From Acidobacteriota bacterium (GTDB taxonomy: Bacteria; Acidobacteriota; Blastocatellia; Pyrinomonadales; Pyrinomonadaceae): a stretch of DNA of 12,295 bases. Position numbers and translations under genes: made by a program. Below, piece after piece: positions 4,821 through 12,293 of this stretch. A model generated the notes under the pieces. The model did no database searches. It saw nothing but the letters and a program-made list of their open reading frames with translations, and was not told where the DNA came from. The stretch lies in NCBI GenBank assembly GCA_963169175.1, contig CAUJFK010000131.1, forward strand, positions 1 through 12,295, written 5' to 3'. The first letter of the stretch is position 1, and each line of letters opens with the position of its first letter.

Positions 4821-6797
4821 TCATTTTCCGGCGATCCGTTGAACCAGGGCAGCGTATCGCGAATCGTCGCGGAGCGGGTCGAGTTGCGGGGCAACTTTAA
4901 GGACGGCTATGAGATGGGCGCGTTCCTCATAAGCTTTTCCAAGATATTCGAACGCCTTGTTCTTGTCGCCAATCCTTGCATAAAGGCAGGCAAATTCAAA
5001 TGTACGCGTTTTATCTTCCGACTTGATCTGTTCCAATGTAACGCCCCGCCAGCCTGTTTTTGCGTAGGCGGCCTTGTAGCGTTCGATCATCGGGTCGTTT
5101 GCGTTTGTGATCATCAGGCCATTTATCAAATAATCAAACGCTTCGGCTTCCTTTTTCTGTAATAGAAGGATCGTGACCAATTGTTGGTGAATAAACGTGT
5201 GGTTCGGATTCAGATCCAGCAATCGCTTGAACTGGGCTTCTGCCGCCGGGAATTGTCGTGCGTAGAATAGCGCTAAGCCGTAGATCTGTTGATTTCTATA
5301 CGAAACCGGCTGCAGGTCCATCGCCGTCCTGATACTTGCAAGAGCCTCGTCGAATCTTCCTTGTGAATAGAGGAAATTGGCATAGATCTTATGCGCAAGC
5401 GGCGATTTCGGGTCTAGTTCCAATGCCCGTTTACATTCGCGTTCGGCACCGACCGGATCGTATTCGTAGCGAAGTTTGTTTTGGCAAAGCGAGCTGTATG
5501 CCTCCGAAAGATTCGGGTCAATGGCCAGCGCCTTATTGATCGCATCCATTGACTTCTCATAATTACCTTTGGCGTCCGGGTCGCGATGCCCGACAAGATC
5601 TCTGCGTGTGTGGGCGATCCCGGCCCAGGCACGAGCAAATTTTGGGTCAAGCTCAACGGCCTTTTCAAAAAATTCGAGAGCCTTATGCACGTTTTGAACG
5701 CCGCGCTCTTCGGTTATATTCATCGCCATCAAGTAATAGCGATAGGCATCCTGGTTGTCGGTCCCGCGCTTTGTCCGAAAATCGTCGGCGTCGGAGCCGA
5801 ATCTTGCCAATAGTCTGTTCCCGATCTCATTGGCAACCGCGTCCTGTGCGATAAACGAAGTGCCCAAAGGATGTTCGGCCTGGATCGTGTCTATGACATT
5901 CCCGGTCGCCACTTCCAGAAACTGGGCAGTGACCTTGATCCTTCCGCCTGCGATCTGGTAGTGCGAAGACAAGACGTAGTCGGCCTTCAGTTCCTTCCCC
6001 GCCGACGTGGCGTCCGTATGGACGTCGGTGAAGCTTCGAACAGAGCTCAGCGGCATGATCGTCAGCTCTTTATGGGGACTCAGTTTGAGGATCAGGGCCT
6101 CGGCAATACCGAGGTCATAGGACGGGTCCCGCGATTGAATATCAAGCGGCCTCAAGGGAAGAACCGCGATGCGGTTTCCCCGGACAGGCCCTGAAAGGTT
6201 CCGTCCACTTAACGCTGCGTAATATGCCGCCGAACCAAGTAGTGCCGCAGCAATGACAGCATAGATCGCCAACCGCCTGCCCAATAAATGGCGAGGCGTT
6301 GCGGGGACAATCTCGGCATCGGAAACTACAAGATCGTCAAACCTTTCCCCGTGGGATTTGGCTATATTCGCCGCAGGGCCGTGTTCTGGCTCATTGCCAT
6401 TTTCAAGATCCCGAGTGTACTCATAGTCGTCAGGCAGAAGCGGTCTTCTGAATGCCCCCGACGAGTTGTTGATAGTAGTCACCGGCGCGACAAAGCGGTA
6501 ACCGCGGCGGGGTATGGTCTGAATAAACTTACTGCTTTTGTGATCTTCGCCCAACGCGTTTCTGATCGACCAGACGCATTTTGAGATATTCGCATCTTCA
6601 ACGAACGTATCTTCCCAAACCGATTCGATAAGTTCCGACCGCTGAACAAGGTGGCCGTGGCGCTCGACAAGCATGACGAGAGTCGCAAATGCCTTTAGTG
6701 AAAGCTGCACCGGTTCACCGTTTCGCAGAAGCAGGCCCTCGCCAGGGACAAGCCGAAAATCAGCAAACACATAGGTTTTTCCGTTCAGCGAAGCCAT
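4821..6797 (-). CDS. Winged-helix (OmpR/CadC-type) membrane regulator with TolB-like and TPR domains
   Basis: This 658-residue protein has an N-terminal DNA-binding winged helix at about 8-104. Within it are FADFRLVPGEGLLLRNG, an LSLKAFATLVMLVERHG helix, WEDTFVEDANISKCVWSIRNALG and the closing IPRRGYRFVAP. A linker leads to one transmembrane helix at about 174-196, so the regulator is probably anchored with its C-terminus outside. Residues 208-332 resemble the TolB/FlgO-like domain (RIAVLPLRPL, YDLGIAEALILKLS, ADYVLSSHYQIAGGRIKVTAQ). TPR repeats fill about 350-625 (ALEFFEKAVELDPKFARAW, AINKALAIDPNLSEAY, ALASIRTAMDLQP). Such large families are typical of Acidobacteriota; their ligands are mostly unknown. 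I chose ATG 6795-6797 because the 90-residue extension to 7067 is cysteine- and basic-rich, unlike the family, and a GGGA precedes this start. It is divergent from the haloperoxidase-like gene, a candidate target. Confidence 0.88.
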   Translation of the reverse strand: MASLNGKTYVFADFRLVPGEGLLLRNGEPVQLSLKAFATLVMLVERHGHLVQRSELIESVWEDTFVEDANISKCVWSIRNALGEDHKSSKFIQTIPRRGYRFVAPVTTINNSSGAFRRPLLPDDYEYTRDLENGNEPEHGPAANIAKSHGERFDDLVVSDAEIVPATPRHLLGRRLAIYAVIAAALLGSAAYYAALSGRNLSGPVRGNRIAVLPLRPLDIQSRDPSYDLGIAEALILKLSPHKELTIMPLSSVRSFTDVHTDATSAGKELKADYVLSSHYQIAGGRIKVTAQFLEVATGNVIDTIQAEHPLGTSFIAQDAVANEIGNRLLARFGSDADDFRTKRGTDNQDAYRYYLMAMNITEERGVQNVHKALEFFEKAVELDPKFARAWAGIAHTRRDLVGHRDPDAKGNYEKSMDAINKALAIDPNLSEAYSSLCQNKLRYEYDPVGAERECKRALELDPKSPLAHKIYANFLYSQGRFDEALASIRTAMDLQPVSYRNQQIYGLALFYARQFPAAEAQFKRLLDLNPNHTFIHQQLVTILLLQKKEAEAFDYLINGLMITNANDPMIERYKAAYAKTGWRGVTLEQIKSEDKTRTFEFACLYARIGDKNKAFEYLGKAYEERAHLIAVLKVAPQLDPLRDDSRYAALVQRIAGK

Positions 6798-7085
6798 TTT
6801 CCCGTTTGGAAGAACTTTAGGAAGAATAATTGAACATTTCGCAAATACTTTCCCCGGAGTCTTCCAGTACATTTGCCAACACACCGAGGCACGTTGAGCC
6901 CGATTTCTGAAGGGTTGGGCCCTAACTGTGCAACACCGCCGAAAATGAGTTGACGGCGAAGATTCTATTCCTGTCTTTGGGTAAAGGCAAGGAATTTTCA
7001 CAAACGTGAAGAGGGATTGAAATGCGGCCCTCTGACGAGGAACGGTGAGATTCACCCATTTGATCAAAGTAAGGAGAAGAATACG
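6798..7085. promoter_or_regulatory. Divergent intergenic region between the regulator and the haloperoxidase-like gene
   Basis: These 288 bp separate two divergent start codons and must hold promoters for both. I see a short perfect inverted repeat TTCAC-AAAC-GTGAA at 6997-7010, in a position where a regulator could act on the plus-strand gene. I also see a TTGACG at about 6955 without a convincing -10. No RNA gene or riboswitch is recognisable. Open frames entering this region from both sides are composition artefacts. Confidence 0.3.
7071..7076 (+). promoter_or_regulatory. Ribosome binding site AAGGAG fixing the start at 7086
   Basis: AAGGAG lies 9 nt before ATG 7086. It is the strongest Shine-Dalgarno in the window next to a signal-peptide start, and it rules out the upstream in-frame ATG at 7021. 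Confidence 0.75.
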
Positions 7086-8378
7086 ATGAACAAGATATTG
7101 ATAAAACTGAAAGGGCTAACATGTGTTATTTCAATTGTGCTTACGGCATTTGGGAGCACTCTCGCAAGGCCTGCATCGGCGCCGCACCCGGCAGCTATAA
7201 ATGTGAGCGATGCTGTGGTACGTGAATGGAACCAGATCGCCTTTGAAACGATCCCGCCCCAACCTCCGTTTCCGGCCAATCGTTGGATGGCAATCGTCCA
7301 GGTCGCTGTATTTGAAGCGGTAAACGCAACAACGGACAAGTATAGGCCGTACCTGGGCACTATTAGCGCTCCAGAGGGATCATCTCCTGAAGCCGCCGCA
7401 ATAATGGCGGCCCACAATGTGCTGGTTGCCTACTTTCCGGCGCAAACCGCGGTTTTGGATCAGCGAAGAGATGCTTCGTTGGCATTGATACCGGACGGAC
7501 AAGCAAAAATTGACGGTATCGGCGTCGGCATGGCGGCGGCTGCCGCAATGGTGGCAAACAGGACGAATGACGGCTCTTCGCCTCCGATATTTCATATGCC
7601 GACGAACTCCGACCCGTATGAATGGCAGGTGTACCCAGGCTGTCCCGCAGGCGGCGGAGCTTTCAAACATTGGCAAAATGTCAGACCATTTGCAATAGAT
7701 AGTGCTTCTCAGTTTCGCTCCGGACCGCCGCCGGCGCTGTGGACCGGCATGTATGCACATGACTTTAACGAATTGCAGGCCGTTGGATCTTTAAACAGCC
7801 CAAACCGCCCGCAGCATCGTACCGACGTCGTCCGGCTTTATGCGATCTATAATCCACCTGCTCTATGGAATTCTGCGCTCCTGCAGATCGCCAGTACGCG
7901 CAATGATGAGATCACCGACACGGCCCGGACCATGGCGCTGATGAATATGGCGGTCAGCGATGGGGCCGTCGCCAATCTTGAAACGAAATATTTCTACCGG
8001 ACCTGGCGTCCCATTACAGCGATACCGCGCGGCGGCGAGGACGGGAACAGGAGAACGATCGCGGGACCGTTCACTCCACTGATCAACACTCCATGTTTTC
8101 CCAGCTATCCGTCCGCACACGGAACGCTGTCAAATGCGGCCCGGCAAGTCCTCGAGAGGGAGTATGGCAGATTTGGGCATTTGATCACCTTTCAACACCC
8201 GACTGTACCGGGCGTCGTACTCAATTATTCCGATCTCAGAGAGATCACCGACGATATTTCCGACGCACGTGTCTATGGCGGAATTCATTTCCGTTTTGAC
8301 CAGGACGCCGGTGAACTGCAAGGCGAGGCCGTGGCGCAGTATGTATATAACCATATGCTGAAACGGAGAGGGAGATAA
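7086..8378 (+). CDS. Secreted vanadium-dependent haloperoxidase / PAP2-like protein
   Basis: This 430-residue protein has a signal peptide (MNKILIKLKG, a hydrophobic core to about 24, and a likely cut after an A-x-A near 32). The three phosphate/vanadate-pocket motifs of the PAP2-haloperoxidase superfamily are all present. They are K301-x6-R308-P309 (KYFYRTWRP), PSAHG at 342-346, and R395-x5-H401 (ARVYGGIH), where H401 would be the metal- or phosphate-linked histidine. The length and the all-helical first 290 residues fit the bacterial vanadium-haloperoxidase-like group better than small PAP2 phosphatases. Halide oxidation versus phosphatase activity cannot be decided from motifs. It is exported and soluble, as no later membrane helices are evident. 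It stands alone on its strand, with the winged-helix regulator divergent upstream and a hairpin 15 nt after its stop. Confidence 0.88.
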   Translation: MNKILIKLKGLTCVISIVLTAFGSTLARPASAPHPAAINVSDAVVREWNQIAFETIPPQPPFPANRWMAIVQVAVFEAVNATTDKYRPYLGTISAPEGSSPEAAAIMAAHNVLVAYFPAQTAVLDQRRDASLALIPDGQAKIDGIGVGMAAAAAMVANRTNDGSSPPIFHMPTNSDPYEWQVYPGCPAGGGAFKHWQNVRPFAIDSASQFRSGPPPALWTGMYAHDFNELQAVGSLNSPNRPQHRTDVVRLYAIYNPPALWNSALLQIASTRNDEITDTARTMALMNMAVSDGAVANLETKYFYRTWRPITAIPRGGEDGNRRTIAGPFTPLINTPCFPSYPSAHGTLSNAARQVLEREYGRFGHLITFQHPTVPGVVLNYSDLREITDDISDARVYGGIHFRFDQDAGELQGEAVAQYVYNHMLKRRGR

Positions 8379-8393
8379 GTGATCGGAAGGTTG

Positions 8394-8446
8394 CACAAAG
8401 GTTCGAGGGGCCGGCTCTCACCATCGGGGTCACTCGAGCCTTTGTG
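8394..8446 (+). terminator. Hairpin after the haloperoxidase-like gene
   Basis: CACAAAGGTTCGAG (8394-8407) pairs with CTCGAGCCTTTGTG (8433-8446) over 14 positions with one G-U pair, around a 25-nt loop. It begins 15 nt after the stop codon. No T-run follows, so it is either a non-canonical terminator or an mRNA 3'-end stabiliser. The remaining 194 bp to the next gene show nothing clear. Confidence 0.45.
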
Positions 8447-8640
8447 ACAACATTACGGTGAGCGTCGGAATCTCCGGTTTGGAGTATTTTTGTCCGGTCC
8501 GGTCAGATCGGGATGATTGCGCCCGGCTTTTGCGCTTGGCGCGGTCTATCTTTATCTGGCACCCTCCGATCTTCGGCGCGGCTCGCGACGGCCTATTCTT
8601 TATTTGACTTCGGCCGCTCCTAACCACAGACTAACGTCTT

Positions 8641-10548
8641 GTGGCAGAAGAGAAGGCAAAAAAGAAAAAGATCAACTATTCCAGCGCCTGGGCCGAGGCG
8701 AGGAAGATCGTTTGGAAGGCGCGTTGGCGGTTGTTGTTTGGCAGTATTCTGATGTTGATCTCGCGGCTTGCGGGAATGGTCCTGCCGGCTTCGACAAAGT
8801 TTATTGGTGACGAGATATTCACCAAGGGCCATTACGAACTCATAAAATGGATCGCGCTTGCCATTGGGGTTTCGACGCTTGTTCAGGGAATAACCGGGTT
8901 TGCTTTATCGCAGATCTTAGGTGTTGCGGCACAGCGGGCGATAACGGAAATGCGCAAAACTGTTCAGGCGCATATTGAACGGCTTCCTATTTCTTATTTT
9001 GATTCAACTCAAAGCGGCCAGCTTATATCGCGGATAATGAGCGACGCCGAAGGCATCCGCAATCTTGTCGGTACCGGCCTTGGGCAGATACTTGGCAGCG
9101 TTGTTACGGCAACCATCGCGCTCGGCGTGTTGTTTTATGTGAACTGGCAGCTAACTCTTGCCACTATCGTTGTTCTGCTTATCTTTGGCGCGGCGTTGTT
9201 TTATGCGTTCAAAGTTCTTCGACCGATATTCCGCGAACGCGGCGAGATAAATGCAGAGGTCACAGGCCGCCTGGGTGAATCGCTGGGCGGAATTCGCGTT
9301 GTCAAAGCCTATACCGCCGAAAAGCGCGAAGAGCTTTCATTTGCCCGCGGTGCCCACCGGCTGTTTCGCAACATCGCAAAAAGCGTTACGGGCGTGTCGG
9401 CGATCGGTTCGTTCGCCTCGGTAATTATCGGCGCCGTTGCGGTGGTGATGATAGTTATCGGCGGCAACGCCGTACAGGCCGGAACAATGACGCTGGGCGA
9501 TTTTTTGATGTACATTTCCTTCACATTTCTGTTGGCGATGCCCGTGGTGGAACTGACATCGATAGGCACACAGATAACGGAAGCTCTCGCCGGCCTTGAC
9601 CGCATCCGCGAAGTTCTGGCAATGCCCACCGAGACCGACGAAGACGCCAAGCGACAGGCGATGCCTGAGATAAAAGGCACGATCGAGTTTCAGAACGTCC
9701 ATTTTGAATATGAACCCGGCGTTCCCGTATTAAAAGGGATCTCGTTTATTGCCGAAGCAAATTCAACAACCGCCCTGGTCGGTTCGAGCGGAAGTGGAAA
9801 ATCTACGATCCTTAGTTTGGTCCTGAATTTTATCCAGCCAAACGGAACGCTTCCTTCCGATGGAACGCTGCCGTCCCGGCGGCGAGCGGACGGACGGCCA
9901 GAGGCCAGCGTTCCATCCGGCAGCATTCTTATTGACGGCAAGGACCTTCAAACAATAAAGCTCCGCGATTACAGAAAACATCTCGGCGTAGTTCTGCAGG
10001 ATAATTTTCTCTTTGACGGGACGATCCTTGACAACATCCGCTTTGCAAATCCTGAAGCGAGTTTGAAAGAAATAAAAGAGGTCTGTGCCGTTGCCAATGC
10101 TGATGAGTTTATCGAAAAGTTTCCGAACGGCTACGAATCAATTGTCGGAGAACGCGGCGTAAAGCTTTCAGGCGGCCAGCGGCAGCGGATAGCTATCGCG
10201 CGCGCGCTGCTTGCAAACCCGCGAATTCTTATACTCGACGAAGCGACCTCGTCACTCGACAGTGAATCCGAAGCGCTCATCCAGGAAGGCCTCAACAACC
10301 TTCGTCATGGCAGAACGACCTTCGTCATCGCTCACCGCCTTTCCACAATTCGCTCCGCCGATCAGATCCTTGTCGTCGAAGCCGGCGAAATACTTGAACG
10401 AGGCCGCCACGAAGAACTAATTTCCCAAAACGGCCGCTACAAACAGCTCTACGACAAACAATACCGCTTCGAACAAAACCTCTTCGTAAACCCAGGCGAA
10501 GATTTCACCTCAAAACCACCGGCATCAACAGCAACATCAAAGTTATGA
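8641..10548 (+). CDS. ABC exporter, fused permease-ATPase (MsbA/LmrA-like half-transporter)
   Basis: This 635-residue half-transporter is expected to work as a homodimer in the inner membrane, exporting lipid or another amphipathic substrate that I cannot name. The transmembrane domain spans about 30-310, with six helices and the usual ISYFDSTQSGQLISRIMSD coupling region. The ATPase domain has Walker A GSSGSGKST (381-389), Q-loop Q453 (VVLQDN), signature LSGGQ (509-513), Walker B ILILDEATS (529-537) and H-loop H565. All catalytic residues are present. About 25 extra residues (401-425, NGTLPSDGTLPS then basic RRRADGRPE) sit between the Walker A helix and GSILIDG; they are encoded by a palindromic repeat. 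The start is GTG 8641, with no upstream alternative and no clear Shine-Dalgarno. It stands alone on its strand. Confidence 0.93.
   Translation: MAEEKAKKKKINYSSAWAEARKIVWKARWRLLFGSILMLISRLAGMVLPASTKFIGDEIFTKGHYELIKWIALAIGVSTLVQGITGFALSQILGVAAQRAITEMRKTVQAHIERLPISYFDSTQSGQLISRIMSDAEGIRNLVGTGLGQILGSVVTATIALGVLFYVNWQLTLATIVVLLIFGAALFYAFKVLRPIFRERGEINAEVTGRLGESLGGIRVVKAYTAEKREELSFARGAHRLFRNIAKSVTGVSAIGSFASVIIGAVAVVMIVIGGNAVQAGTMTLGDFLMYISFTFLLAMPVVELTSIGTQITEALAGLDRIREVLAMPTETDEDAKRQAMPEIKGTIEFQNVHFEYEPGVPVLKGISFIAEANSTTALVGSSGSGKSTILSLVLNFIQPNGTLPSDGTLPSRRRADGRPEASVPSGSILIDGKDLQTIKLRDYRKHLGVVLQDNFLFDGTILDNIRFANPEASLKEIKEVCAVANADEFIEKFPNGYESIVGERGVKLSGGQRQRIAIARALLANPRILILDEATSSLDSESEALIQEGLNNLRHGRTTFVIAHRLSTIRSADQILVVEAGEILERGRHEELISQNGRYKQLYDKQYRFEQNLFVNPGEDFTSKPPASTATSKL
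9841..9917. repeat. Palindromic repeat inserted in frame in the ABC ATPase domain
   Basis: A perfect 12-bp inverted repeat GATGGAACGCTG (9859-9870) / CAGCGTTCCATC (9906-9917) encloses a second stem CCGTCC/GGACGG. The left arm is preceded by a related 18-nt direct copy (9841-9858, 14 of 18 identical), giving the peptide repeat NGTLPS-DGTLPS. The insert keeps the reading frame. The 8-mer GGAACGCT also occurs in the hairpin at 2466-2484, a possible but unproven link. Confidence 0.75.
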
Positions 10549-10561
10549 TCCGCTCAAACTC

Positions 10562-10580
10562 CCCTCCTTTGTAAGGAGGG
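10562..10580. repeat. Short palindrome CCCTCCTT-TGT-AAGGAGGG after the ABC gene
   Basis: This perfect 8-bp stem with a 3-nt loop lies 13 nt after the ABC exporter stop. There is no T-run on either side, so termination is uncertain. The same palindrome, inverted in its loop, recurs at 12273-12293, which marks it as a dispersed repeat. The next 67 bp (10581-10647) are AT-rich and otherwise featureless. Confidence 0.65.
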
Positions 10581-10647
10581 AAATCGCAAATTTCTGCCAT
10601 TTTGCATCAAAGCAATACGTTTTTTGCCAAAAGTGCCAAATTTTGTC

Positions 10648-10918
10648 TTGTGAGAATGACTTTCACAATTGTTGGGGCGGCATTTGAAGTTGTGAGAATG
10701 ACTTTCACAATTGTTGGGGTGGCATTTTGTTAACTGAAAATGATTCTCACAATTGTTGGGGCGGCATTTGAAGTTGTGAGAATGACTTTCACAATTGTTG
10801 GGGTGGCATTTGAAGTTGTGAGAATGACTTTCACAATTGTTGGGGCGGCATTTGAAGTTGTGAGAATGACTTTCACAATTGTTGGGGCGGCATTTTGTTA
10901 ACTGAGAATGATTTTCAG
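10648..10918. repeat. Tandem array: six 42-bp units plus a partial seventh, each with a Fur-box-like 15-mer
   Basis: Units start at 10648, 10690, 10732, 10774, 10816 and 10858, with a partial at 10900. A typical unit has TTGTGA-GAATGACTT-TCACAA followed by TTGTTGGGGCGGCATTTGAA. At the same offset each carries TGAGAATGACTTTCA, or the variants TGAAAATGATTCTCA (10735-10749) and TGAGAATGATTTTCA (10903-10917). Units are nearly identical apart from GCG/GTG and the third and seventh units, so the array is recently expanded. No spacers occur, so it is not a CRISPR. Short open frames with a 14-residue repeat exist but are interrupted. Confidence 0.9.
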
Positions 10919-10930
10919 TTCGCTCAGAAT

Positions 10931-11161
10931 GGCTTCGGAAGGATTTTGGGAGGCTTCAAAATGATTTATGGTGGCTTCAGAAACATTTTGGAGGCCTCCA
11001 AAATGATTTTTGCTCGTTCCAAAATCGTTTTGGGGTCGTCCAAAATGATTTTTGGTGGCTTCAGAAACGTTTTGGAGGCTTCCAAAATCGTTTTGGGACC
11101 GTCCAGAATGATTTTTATAGGCCTCAGAAATGTTTTGGAGGTGTTCAGAATCGTTTTGGGA
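10931..11161. repeat. Tandem array: eleven degenerate 21-bp units
   Basis: Units start every 21 bp without indels (10931, 10952, 10973 ... 11141) and fall into three types: GGCTTCAGAAACRTTTTGGAG, split here as GGCTTCAGAA then ACRTTTTGGAG; a TCCAAAATGATTTTTGGT type; and a TCCAAAATCGTTTTGGGA type. The plus strand is open from TTG 10895 to TGA 11185 as heptapeptides such as GFRNVLE, ASKIVLG and SSKMIFG. The minus strand is also open over much of it (PKTILEA, SKTFLKP), so coding is undecided. About 100 bp of unremarkable sequence follow before the AmgK-like gene. Confidence 0.85.
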
Positions 11162-11262
11162 GGCTTTGGGAGGGTGGATTGTTGATCGTTTTACGCGGGG
11201 AAAGGTTCCCGCAGAGACGGGGAGAGGAAGAGATAGGGAAAACCGGCGAGCGGAGTTAAATA

Positions 11263-12261
11263 TCAGTCAATTTGATCGGTGAGGATCTTTTTTAGATCTT
11301 CAAACCGGCCGAGATTTTCCAGGGCCCTTAGTGTGATCTGGAACATGGGTTTGATGAACGGCACAAAATAGGTTTTGCCGCGCATGGCGGATTGGTATGA
11401 GAACGTGCCGGCGGCTTTTAGGCAGCGCTGGACGGTTTGGAGGCGAAATTCGTATGTAAAATCGGCTTCGTCAAGCTGGGCCAGGCCGAGCCGGACGCGT
11501 TCGCCGAGCAGGAATTTTCTTTTTACTGCCAGCCATGACGCCGACGGCGGTTCGGTGATGCGGTCAAGCAGCAGGGAAACGAGGTCATAGGCCGCCGAGC
11601 CGATGCGTGCGTCCTGATGATCAATTATATGAAGCTGGCCGTCGGAATCGACCATCAAATTTGCGGCGTGAAAATCCCGGTGGCAAAGCACGGCCGCACG
11701 CGATTCGAGCTCGCGGCTTAGTTCAAGAAATTCGTGTTGTAAGGCGGCGGTTTTGGCTTCCGCGAGCGGCTTTTTGAGATATGTCTCAAAATAATGGGTG
11801 CGAAAAAATTCAAGCTCCCACATCAGCTTTCCGGTATCGAACTTCAGACGCGAGGCAACAGAATTTGTATCAAAGGCAAGCTCGGTCGTTTTTTGAATTT
11901 GGGCGATCAGCGTTATCGCTTCGTCGATCAGGGCTTCTTTTTCCTCCGGCTGCGACCGCTGAAGTACGTTGCGAAGGATCGTGTCGCCAAAATCTTCCTG
12001 CACGATAACGCCGAGCTTTTCGTCAAGATCAAGAATATTTGCTACCGGCAGGCCGCCGGCTTTAAAGAGCTTCGTTACATCCAGATAGCTCTGTTCGGCT
12101 TCGACAAACGGTTCGGGATAAACGCATGATATCGCGTGTTTTCCACGCCAACTGACACGGAAATATTCCCGCGTCGAAGCATCCGGCGTGAGCTGCTGAA
12201 AATTAAGCGGCTCATTTCGCGCGGTGAGATACTGCTCAAGCCTGGTTTGGTGATCGGACAT
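11263..12261 (-). CDS. APH-fold sugar kinase, AmgK-like
   Basis: This 332-residue phosphotransferase has the aminoglycoside/choline-kinase fold. It has an N-lobe with PDASTREYFRV (26-36), where AmgK proteins have GDAS-x-RRYFRV, and a hinge-like IVQEDFGD (86-93). The catalytic loop is CHRDFHAANLM (193-203, D196 the base, N201 metal ligand), and the metal-binding stretch is IIDHQDARIGSAAYDLVSLL (D214). AmgK phosphorylates N-acetylmuramate and N-acetylglucosamine at C1 for peptidoglycan recycling and usually works with MurU. MurU is not in this window, so the substrate is inferred. The IDHQDAR sequence replaces the common IDFQDA. ATG 12259-12261 has an AGGAGGGG 11 nt upstream, inside a palindrome. 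It is cytoplasmic. It converges with the ABC gene across the repeat region. Confidence 0.82.
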   Translation of the reverse strand: MSDHQTRLEQYLTARNEPLNFQQLTPDASTREYFRVSWRGKHAISCVYPEPFVEAEQSYLDVTKLFKAGGLPVANILDLDEKLGVIVQEDFGDTILRNVLQRSQPEEKEALIDEAITLIAQIQKTTELAFDTNSVASRLKFDTGKLMWELEFFRTHYFETYLKKPLAEAKTAALQHEFLELSRELESRAAVLCHRDFHAANLMVDSDGQLHIIDHQDARIGSAAYDLVSLLLDRITEPPSASWLAVKRKFLLGERVRLGLAQLDEADFTYEFRLQTVQRCLKAAGTFSYQSAMRGKTYFVPFIKPMFQITLRALENLGRFEDLKKILTDQID

Positions 12262-12272
12262 AGATTTTAGTT

Positions 12273-12293
12273 CCCCTCCTTACAAAGGAGGGG
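12273..12293 (-). promoter_or_regulatory. Palindrome overlapping the ribosome binding site of the AmgK-like gene
   Basis: CCCCTCCTT (12273-12281) and AAGGAGGGG (12285-12293) form a 9-bp stem with an ACA loop. On the minus strand the 3' arm provides AGGAGGGG, 11 nt before the start codon, so folding would hide the ribosome binding site. It is a second copy of the palindrome at 10562-10580. Confidence 0.6.

Noticed and set aside
6798..7067. 90-residue N-terminal extension of the winged-helix regulator
   Set aside because: Composition is unlike the family, and the winged-helix domain begins about ten residues after ATG 6797.
7017..7085. Upstream start for the haloperoxidase-like gene
   Set aside because: It would place 23 polar residues before the signal peptide; AAGGAG at 7071-7076 fits ATG 7086.
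8430..8640. Small gene between the haloperoxidase-like and ABC genes
   Set aside because: Open frames there are basic, low-complexity and lack ribosome binding sites; most are antisense to the hairpin region or run into the ABC gene.
10648..10918. CRISPR array
   Set aside because: Units are contiguous and near-identical over their whole 42 bp, without unique spacers, and no cas genes are present.
10970..11195. Minus-strand heptapeptide frame (PKTILEA, SKTFLKP)
   Set aside because: No start codon after the upstream stop; a repeat period divisible by three leaves several frames open on both strands.
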